Part shown: one piece after another, positions 55,488 to 64,000 of the stretch
Position numbering within the stretch: the first letter of the stretch is position 1
How the letters are laid out: each line of letters opens with the position of its first letter
Assembly (NCBI GenBank): GCA_007922195.1
Contig: ML681963.1
Span: 141,732,404-141,796,403, forward strand
DNA from: Podocnemis expansa
Taxonomy: Eukaryota; Chordata; Testudines; Podocnemididae
Reading direction: 5' to 3'
DNA: 64,000 nucleotides
Made by a program: the position numbers and the translations under genes
The notes under the pieces: model-generated
Databases searched by the model: none
Seen by the model: the letters and a program-made list of their open reading frames with translations, nothing else
Told to the model about the DNA's origin: nothing

Positions 55488-58400
55488 AACAATAATCCTT
55501 CATGTTTATAGAGTGCCCATCATCTCAGACGATCTCAAAGTATTTTAAAAACTGAAAGTCAAATTCTGCCCTCAAATGTGGATGCACAGTTTCCAATGAA
55601 GTCAATAGATTTGCACTAAGAATTTGAAGTAAGAATTTCCCCTATATATACAAAAAATTATATCCAAAATCCACATTAAAAGAACAGTATGTTTGCAAAG
55701 TCAAACACTCAGAAACTAGGAAATGCCAAAATTAAGGTAGCATGTGCAACCTTAATTTGACCTCCTTGTTCATATGTATTATGATATTAGTTTTGATTTC
55801 ATGATCATATACTATTTTTCCACAGGACCCCATCTCAATAAATGAATGGGTAGTTAGTCAATACATTTTTTAACCTCCTTATTCAACATGTGGCTCTTGA
55901 CCTTGTTTACTATACATCATCCAACTCCTGCACTGCATCCTAAATTATTAATTTTCTCATGGCTGCTTCTACAGTATTTGTGCATTTCAGAAACATTAAT
56001 GAATTTGTCTTCACAACAGCCTTGTAAGATTAGATGGAACTATCATCCCCATTTTAAACTGGGAACTGGCAGCACAGAGCAATTAGAGCTAAAATGGTCA
56101 AAAAGCTCCTCTAATTTTGGGTGCTTAGTTTGAAATACCAAGATCCAGATTTTTCAGAGTACTTAGCATTTTTATTGCACTTTAAATATTCAAAATACTT
56201 CTTCCAGTGACCTTGATTGCAACTGTGAGTTCTCAGCCCTTCTGTGAATCAGACCACAGAGTATCAAATCAGGCACCCAGAAAATGAGAAACATTCAGTT
56301 AGTGACTATCCATGAAAAGTCTGGTTTAAGTGGCTTACCCAGCATAAAATGGGAACTCTATGGCACAGGCAAGGATAGAATCCAGTTCTCTAAGATAGCA
56401 TTAAACTATCTTAACCATGAGTCCATCTTTTCTCTTCCTACAATTCCTCACCTCATTAACTATACACTTTGCAACTTCAGCAACAAATGAGGCAGGAGTC
56501 TCATAGATACGAATGTACAGAAGTATTTCCTATACTACATAGCCTTGCTCCAGAATCAGAGCAGATCTATACTGTATGCTGAATGAGACAGGGGTCCTAC
56601 AGAAAAAAATTGCATGTGATCATGTACTTAAAGATTGTATCATATAAAATGGATATACTTAAGGGAGCTGAATTAATATTTCATGGAAAACCCTAGGTCT
56701 AATATTTTCCAACTTTTGAGTGTTTGACTTTGCAACATTAACATTCTTTTAACACAGTTATCATGGAATTTCCTAATTTTAAAATAAAAAAATCTAAAAA
56801 ACACAGAAATTATATCATGTGAAATCATTTTGAAACACAACTTGAGTTGGCAGTAGGATTCAGCTGTTTAGATCCGCAACACAGGGTCTTTGCCACTTGA
56901 ATGCATGGCGTGAATGGTGGTAGTAGTAGGCTGTTATCTTGTATGTGGGCCAGTGAGTAAAAGGGTGGATGACACAAGCCTTTCTTAGATGTTTTCACAG
57001 CTATCTGTTGATTGCAGAGGCATGTACAGATTCAGGACCCATGAATTCAATTCCAGGTTCTGGAGAAGATTGTGTTCCAGTGGTGACTTCAGTTTGCTCC
57101 CTTCTGCTCTGCACCTATCCATCTCCATAGACTCCTCTTGAGTTCTTGCAACCCCAGCTGCTCCTATATTCTATCTATTCCCCTCTGCATTAAACTTAGA
57201 CCATTTTCTCCTTCTCCTTTCCTCAGTGCTTAACTGCCAGCAGGGGAAACACTGAAAGCATAAGAAAAAGTCTTCCGGTTCTCTGTTTTGGTGCCTGGCA
57301 CCACAGCAGCTCCCAGGAGCCAGAGGAATAATTACAGCATAGGTCCTGCTGAGTCCCTGTTGCCCTGGAATGGAGCACATTCTGTGCAGACAGACTCTTT
57401 GGAGAATTCAGTTGCTAAACTGTAACAAGTCTCCACTCAGCACATGAGAATTGAAATTTTTTAGATGTTCATAACATGGCCAAAATTGAGCAAACCTTCC
57501 TGAGGACAGCTAAAGGCATTCACTGAAACCAGAGTGGCCCACAATCCTGCTGGCAACTAAGTCCCTATCCCAAAGCACAGAGGTGCTACAACATCTCAAT
57601 AAAATGGTTGCAAGATTATTATTTTTAACATAAAGAAAACAATGTATTTTTCATCATCTCATTTCTTGGAAAAGACTGAACTATTTTAGCTGTAACTTAA
57701 AAAGAAATCAGCTTGAGGTAGATACCTGGCATTGGAAATTTCATCCTCAGTGGTGAAAGTTTGGCAAAGTTGTAAGTGACTGAAAACAGGGTCTTCTACT
57801 GGAAAATGTTGAGCAACCTTAGCTATATAGATGGTGCCTCCAACTCTGCCTATAATCATTTTACCCTAAAATGCTAGGGAGTTCCATCTAGAGTGCAGAA
57901 GCAAAGTTGCCATCTCTTACAATATTGCATGTATGGTATAATTTTTTTTAATCTTCTATTGATCTAGGGCTGACACGGAGCAAATGTATGAATTTTGGCT
58001 CTTTTTTCAAAATCATCTCCAACTCGTATTATTCTCACTGGGCATGAAGCCAGGCTACCATTAGTGAGGATGGTTGTTCCCTGTTCTTTCAGATGGCAAG
58101 GAATCATGCTATGAGGACCAGGCAAATATACTGGAACAAATAGAACAGTTGACTAATAAAAGGTCAGAAAAGGAGAATATGAGGGGCAAGTGAACATCAG
58201 GTAGTAGAAGAAACTAGAGGGCAGAGAGAAGGACACTTAAATGACAAGGACACTATAAGGAAGCAGATGAACATAGGGGACTAGAGAAGGATGCTGGGGG
58301 CAGGTAAGTAGTGGGTAACCTGAGAGTAAGGAGATATTGAATATTGGGAAGCCTTTGGCTATAGGGGATAGGAAAGGTCATCTAAGGTGGGTGGGACAAG

Positions 58401-58656
58401 TAAGACAGCTGGAGCCTTAAGAATGTAGAAGGACCGGTAGAGAAATTGTAGAAGGAAAAGAAAGGAACATTATGTGAGTAAGAAATATGAGAACGGAGTG
58501 GGAGACAGGGCATGGTAAAGATAGTGGCTGTGATAAAGAAGAAAGCTGAGGGGGAAAAAAGAATGCAGAAGGGCAGCATGTCCTAAGCCGGTGGAGGAGA
58601 TGGAGACTTGGAGGGTGAGGTTGGGATAGGTGATTGAGGGGCGAGACTTTGGCATA
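55488..58656. other. Upstream stretch with old SINE-like traces
   Basis: MIR-like traces at about 55990-56110 ('TATCATCCCCATTTTAAACTGGGAACTGG') and 56300-56410 ('AAGTGGCTTACCCAGC'). The rest, including the A/G-rich 58140-58600 part, shows no gene. Confidence 0.4.
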
Positions 58657-58893
58657 GCCCTAGTTTATACTGTGGGGCTAACTCAATGGGAGATACGCAA
58701 TCTGCATTATGCCGTGTCTTCACTCGACTGTGTTGACTTGAAGGACTCTCCTGCTGATGCAACATTACTCTACTTGGAGGGGTGGAGTTACTGAGTAGAT
58801 GGCCGAGTGTTTCTGGGATCAATTGAGTGGGTCTACACTGGCCACTCTATCGATCCCAGTGCATTGATCACAGCATTTCAGTGTAGACAAGCC
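58657..58893. mobile_element. MITE with GGCTTGTCTACAC terminus
   Basis: The right end GTGTAGACAAGCC is clear. The left end (AGCCCTAGTTTATACTG) is a decayed inverse. The interior has 'CGATCCCAGTGCATTGATC'. Left edge approximate. Confidence 0.55.
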
Positions 58894-60814
58894 GTGAGAA
58901 GTTTTAGACAGAGGAAGTAGAGGGAGTACAGAGTGGGAAAAATACAAAATCTCCAATGCCAGTGGTAAATAAAGCTGCCTTGCCCAGAGGTAGCAACAAG
59001 CAGTCCCACATATCTGTATGTGAATGTGAGGTTGAACTTTTAATATGAAACAATGGCACACAAATTGTGGGACAAATAGCTTCTCCGAAAGGTGAAACAC
59101 AAACAGGTCAAACATTATTTATTTATTTTTAAAAATTCATTATATTTTACTCAAGCATAGTTTTTGGAAGGTCTGAACCATGGTGCTTTTACTCTTAGGG
59201 TTGGCACCTGTTTGACTGAACAAAAGAAGAAGGCCCATATCATATTAAAACTAAATAGGAGTTTATTTAGATAGAAAATAATAATTATTCAAACTGGAAA
59301 TTATCCATAGCACTCAAGTTAACAGCCTTTTAAAAAGGGTAGTGAAAGCTTTGATGACAAGGCTGCAAACCAGCAAATGGTGAATTTTAAGCACATGTCT
59401 AACTGCCATTGAAGTCACTCAATGGGACCATTCACATCTTTAAAATTAAGTGCATGTTTAAGTACTATACTAAATTGGAATGCATGAGATGCCAACACTT
59501 TGGTTTTATAACTCATCCAAAAGACAACAGCACCTCCAACAGTGCTGGATCTCCTAATACAAGCAGTTCTCAAGCAGGGAGGGGGACCTGTCCACTCAGT
59601 CATGTGACCACAGTCATTCATTCAAATTTGGCCCAGCTGTCCCTCCATCATGGTGGATGGTCAGCTGTGTCAGGATTGAACGAATGGAGTTGTGATTCTG
59701 TGCACAGCGCTGAAATCTAGCCAATGGGGCTGCACTGCTCACTTGCACTCTTTGTGGCTGAAACTGAGAAATAACATCCTGAAAACTTTGTAGATTAAAA
59801 GATTTCCTAGCCTACGCATAGCTAAACAGTGGGCTCAAGTGACTGATTTGTTCTCTGTAGAGATCCCTTCATTGTAATCAACGTATTTAATGGCCCAATT
59901 CTATATAGATCACATTTTAAAATCTCATTTTGTAAGGGGGCTGGGGGCTCCAAGCTAAAAAAATAAAAGTAAAATGGGGCATGATTTGAAATACATTTCA
60001 GATCCTTATCCTGATACTCTATGTGGCTCGTTCATTCACTCAAACGTGACTCAGAGAAACGAAGGACCCCTGCTCAACCACCAACACCATTTTCAACAGC
60101 AGCTAGATTTTCCTTGGAGGCCTCTCTTCTGGATACTGATCAAGCCCAAAGCTGTGAGATCTGATGAGATCATGACCTGAGATGAGATCACCATCAAGTT
60201 TCTAATGGGATAGTTTTGGGGTTATGAACCCCAGAAAATATGATTTTGTAATGGAAGTCTTTGCTACAGCATCACGAGTGTTGATGTTTGACATTATCAG
60301 GGTGTGCTATTGCTGCTAGAATTATTGCTGTAGATGTTATTTATCACAGGTGAAAAGTCACCTAAATTCAAAACCTAGGGGATATCAAGTAGAGACTATG
60401 CTGAATAAAAGATGCTGAAGCACTTTACTCCCACAGACTGCAGAAGGTGATTTCATCTCCCTTAAAGTCTGTATTTTAAAGATTTCCTAAAAATAAATAA
60501 AATATAGTTTAAAAAAGCAAGTTCTTGTAGTGCCATGCAAACCCCAGAGGACCACAGTTCTTGGCTCTGCAGTTGCCCCCAGCTTTTCAGAGGAAAGATC
60601 AGCCTTTTGGGAAAGTCTGTAGCAAAGTACAACAGTACAAAGATGAAAGTGATGAGGCCAAGCAACAAGTGAACACTGCAGTGCTCCTTAAATCCCTGCT
60701 GGCTATACAAAAAAACCCCCAACATTACATTGATTAAAATGCTCTGGCTAGAGAAGGAGGGATATTACTTTGCCTACCGGCTGAATAACCAAGCTACAGG
60801 AATCTGTTCTCTCT
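58894..60814. other. Upstream stretch, no element recognised
   Basis: AT-rich; no coding or repeat assignment. The overlapping ORFs at 59409-59720 have no domain. Confidence 0.4.
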
Positions 60815-60990
60815 TATCCATATTCCTGGCTTTGCCATTAACTCACAGTATGATCTTGGCAACTGCTTAGTCTCTCTATCTCTGTTTCCTTCCCTCACAA
60901 GGATGTGTGAGGCTTAGCTGATGTTTACAATATATTTTGAAATCCTTCAGTGAAAGGTGCTTGAAAGATGCCAAGTGCTGTTGTAGAGAT
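60815..60990 (+). repeat. MIR-like SINE, plus orientation
   Basis: 'CCTGGCTTTGCCATTAACTC', 'TATGATCTTGGCAACTGCTTAG', 'CTCTGTTTCCTTCCCTCACAAGG', then 'GTGAGGCTTAGCTGATG' and 'GAAAGGTGCTTGAAAGATGC' follow the SINE consensus in order. It is the best-preserved copy of this family in the window. Confidence 0.75.
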
Positions 60991-61689
60991 GAACATTCTT
61001 GATTCACTGTTTATTTTTGTTTCACCTGCCTTGGAGTGGAAACTACAGGCACTTAGATAAGAGGACTGAAATACTGTCTAGTCTGAACACAGTTAGTTTC
61101 ACAGTGACTTATGTATCCTCTTGCTGAAATGTTCTGTAACTTTTTACAACAGTGTTTCATTAATCCTAACAGACATCATACACCTCTACAACAGTAGCAT
61201 CAGCATGTTTGGAGGGGCTATGTTGTTTCCTTTTTCTCTATCATGGAAATATCATTATTTTCTCAAAGAATTACTCAGTCAGGTTACCTGCTCTTCACTA
61301 GGTCACACAATAGAGACAAATTGTAGGCCTGGGTCTGGCCCCGCTTTGAAGATAAAATGTCCCATTTGAGGGCAAATTCCAGGAAATATTGTGCTGTGCC
61401 CTGACTTCTCCTCCTCTGTCTGACTCCATCTCTCCTCTGTTTTCTGCCAGTTCCCTTCTACCCCTTTGTGGTGACTAGCACACAGGAAGTGCTAACGGAA
61501 CAGTCCTTGCACCTATAAAATGAAAGGACTGAAATTGCCCTTGGCCCCTATAAGGTGCTATAAGGAAAGTCACGGATTAGGGGGTTTTTCCATCCTTTCC
61601 CACATCATTACCAATACTAGGCAGGTTGTAGATTATTATGTGAAGACTGAAATAAACTTAATTTTATTATCTGAGACTATTTTCTTATA
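60991..61689. other. Upstream stretch, no element recognised
   Basis: No repeat assigned. The ORF at 61121-61369 has no recognisable domain. Confidence 0.4.
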
Positions 61690-62207
61690 GGCTATGTCAA
61701 CACTTAAGAAGTTAGTCCGAAATAACTTACTTGGAATTAATTATTTCAAACTAATAATGGTTAATTCAGGTTAAGTTAATTCAAACTAACATGGCCCCAC
61801 TAAAAACCCAAATTGAACCAGCATGTTCATGGACAGGACTTGCTAGTTTGACTTAGGAAGGGGGCACAGTGGGAAGTGTGGCAACGTGGCACCCAAGAAG
61901 GGCCATGCCCCCACCCAATACATAGAAAAAGGAAGGCACCTTGGGACGAGGAAGGTCAAACAGCGTTAATTTGAACTAATGGTTAGTTTGAATTAACACA
62001 GCTACATTGGGTTAATTCAAACTAATAAGTTCGAATTAACCATTACTTCGAAGTTAAGCAAGGTTTTATAACTTCAAAGTAAGCATTCATTACTTCAAAA
62101 TAAAGAATTCTTTAGTTTGAAGTAATGAAAGCCATTGTATCTATGCATTAATTTAGTTTGAATTAATCCTCATTTATTTGAACTAAATTGTGAGTGTAGA
62201 CATAGCC
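61690..62207. mobile_element. MITE related to the copy at 25421
   Basis: Ends GGCTATGTCAACAC and GTGTAGACATAGCC. The flanks ATA and AGA agree at 2 of 3. The interior 61790-61950 (CATGTTCATGGACAGGACTTGC, GGGCCATGCCCCCACCCAATA) matches 25650-25790 almost word for word. The sides consist of TTAATTCAAACTAA repeats. Confidence 0.78.
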
Positions 62208-63634
62208 AGACAGTTTCTGACACTGCAATAGTTTATTTTGTAATCACAAAGCTAGAAAGTGCAAAAAGCAAAAAAATGGCTTTAAGAAGTCCAAAGATGG
62301 TTGCTAAATTTCTCATGTTGATTGGTAAAAATGGAAAAGGTTTCAAGGGTTTCCCTTGTTGCAGCATTTACATGATGCTTTGAAATAAAGAATGCCATTT
62401 AAGTCTGTGGCCTTGTCAGCACATACACATAACTCCATTAATGTTAATGGAGATTATATGCCTAAACTGATGGGACACTAGACCTGTGTTCTAGTTAAAA
62501 CCATCTACAGAAAAACAGTAGCCAAATAATTATGTCTGTTATAATGTTACATCTTTTCCCTTTGCTCTAGGAGGTGTTTTTAAATACCTTAACTTGGTAG
62601 TCGGTTAGTGCCCTGTTCACTTGCCCACTAATGGGAATTTTTAAACCCCGAGTTATTCATTAGATAGCATCCCTTGTATTTAGAATGTCAGATTCAAGAT
62701 GATTTCTACGGTGCAAAAACTGAATATTGGGCCCTAGAGAAAGTTTTATAGTATCAATTAACTGCAAACATGTATAGAACTGACACAGATCTGTGTAAAA
62801 TGTTTATTCTGACTTTTAGATGTGAGCATTGTGCATCATTTTTATAACATGCAATTCAACAATGATGTACTTTGTTATTGTAGGTCAGAACAACTTCACC
62901 CTACCAGGTAAATCATACAGGGTGACATTAGTAGTTCCCAGACAGAGTCATAACTTGTGAGACATGAGTTGATGGAGGTCATATAAGAGGTGCTTCAGTG
63001 GGTTTTTCCATTTACTCTCCTTCCACAGGGAAAGAGAAAATATACTACAGCCCAAGTACCAACATACAAATCACATGCAAAGAACTAGCACCAATACATA
63101 GACATTTATATAAGCATTGGAAGTGAGTGAAATATTCTCAGCGAAGTTAAACATACTCAGATTGGAAGCAGGTTCATATTTCACTGAGAATCCAAGTGCC
63201 AGATCCTTAACTGCAGGAGCATCATTTCAGAAAAAACTCTAGGAGAGAAAGAGAGAGAGAATATGTGTGAAAATTGTGTCAGTATATAGAAATTTATACC
63301 CTGCAAAGTCAAGAGGTGAGTGATTGGAATGAATAATGGATCATATTGACCTATGAAAAGTCTTGGAGGGGCAAGCCACTGTCTTGGCAGGGCCAAAAGC
63401 CTCCTTTGCCCAAAGTAATTTATGCCCTACTCAGCTGGTGTAAAATGGCTTTATGAAACTGGATGCATCAATTCACTTCAGTTGAGGTACACTAGATCTG
63501 GTTCAATTTTGTCGAATGTTTTCATTAGAAAAAGAGCATTTTTACGCAAAATGTGGGCACTTTAAAAATGGTTTTCAATATGCAAACATGTTAAATATGA
63601 TTTTATGAATATTTATTTATTTATATTTTGAAAC
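62208..63634. other. Upstream stretch, no element recognised
   Basis: AT-rich; nothing supported beyond a short GA run at 63245-63262. Confidence 0.4.
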
Positions 63635-63900
63635 CACCTAAATGCCCAAACAAAGGCAAGGGTGCCACTGTGCTTGATGGTGTGCAGACATACTAAGAGA
63701 TACTCCTCTGCCTCAGAGAGCTTGTAATTTAAATAGACATGGGGTGGGAGAAAGGAAGAATTAGTATTCCATTTTACAGATAGGAAAGAGAGGCACAGAA
63801 AAATTAAATGATTTATTTATGGTTAAAAACAAAACTTGTTATTGACACAAGAATTGAACGCAGATTGCACATCTCAGCCCCCAGCCTTAATCACAAGACT
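63635..63900 (-). repeat. Old SINE-like repeat, minus orientation
   Basis: 'TACTAAGAGATACTCCTCTGCC', 'AGAGCTTGTAATTTAAATAGACA', 'TTTTACAGATAGGAAAGAGAGGCAC' and 'GAATTGAACGCAGATTGC' follow the inverse of the same repeat family as 10235-10345, joined to its MIR-like half. Confidence 0.6.
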
Positions 63901-64000
63901 TTCCCCTTCCTTCTTGCTAAACACCATGAAAAAAAAGAGATCTCACAGAAGATTTATCTGTGGGGACACAAAGCAGGCAAAAATATCATAAAGCATTTTC

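Overview
The window looks like vertebrate nuclear DNA, most likely from a sauropsid and probably a turtle. That call rests on the repeat mix: CR1 LINE remnants, many PIF/Harbinger-type and hAT-type DNA transposons, the 'GGCTATGTCTACAC' MITE superfamily and a foldback retroelement. It is recognition from memory, not a search. There is no prokaryotic gene organisation, and almost every long open frame is chance or repeat-derived.

Only one host-gene exon is recognised: the first coding exon of BRSK2 (brain-specific serine/threonine kinase 2, SAD-A) on the minus strand at 40210-40303, with a GT splice donor at 40209/40208. Its 5' leader and probable promoter lie just above it, at about 40304-40760. 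No second exon is seen between 1 and 40209, so bases 1-40209 are read as part of a first intron that runs off the left edge. Bases 40761-64000 lie upstream of the gene, and no other host gene is recognised there.

Intron part (1-40209): hAT elements with 8-bp target duplications (2968, 8241, 9423, 11819, 21402); a foldback retroelement family (2942, 22091, 27837, 30626, 31399, 32169, 33830); a CR1 fragment (16230-17060); the C-terminal part of another LINE (about 19905-20830, minus); MITEs (5332, 17994, 25421, 27778-29700, 35155-36080) and old SINE-like fragments. A 400-base run of N (35387-35786) sits in the core of one MITE.

Upstream part (40761-64000): a foldback copy (40973), a dimeric hAT MITE (41427), a 42-bp minisatellite (43009), and a 2.75-kb Harbinger element (44929-47682). 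That element holds two convergent decayed genes, a truncated transposase and a Myb-like protein gene with recognisable splice sites. It is followed by an older Harbinger transposase fragment and a MITE. Then come a hAT element carrying a roughly 450-bp purine tract (50089-51304), a MITE with a palindrome-rich GC core (53770-54922), a minus-strand CR1 tail, and two more MITEs (58657, 61690).

The most interesting signal is the foldback family. Six copies have direct repeats of about 12-14 bp at their borders (five strong, one weaker), which suggests retroposition. Its arms carry a hammerhead-ribozyme-like core (CTGANGA, 6-bp stem, GAAA), but the expected cleavage position looks mutated in the copies seen here.
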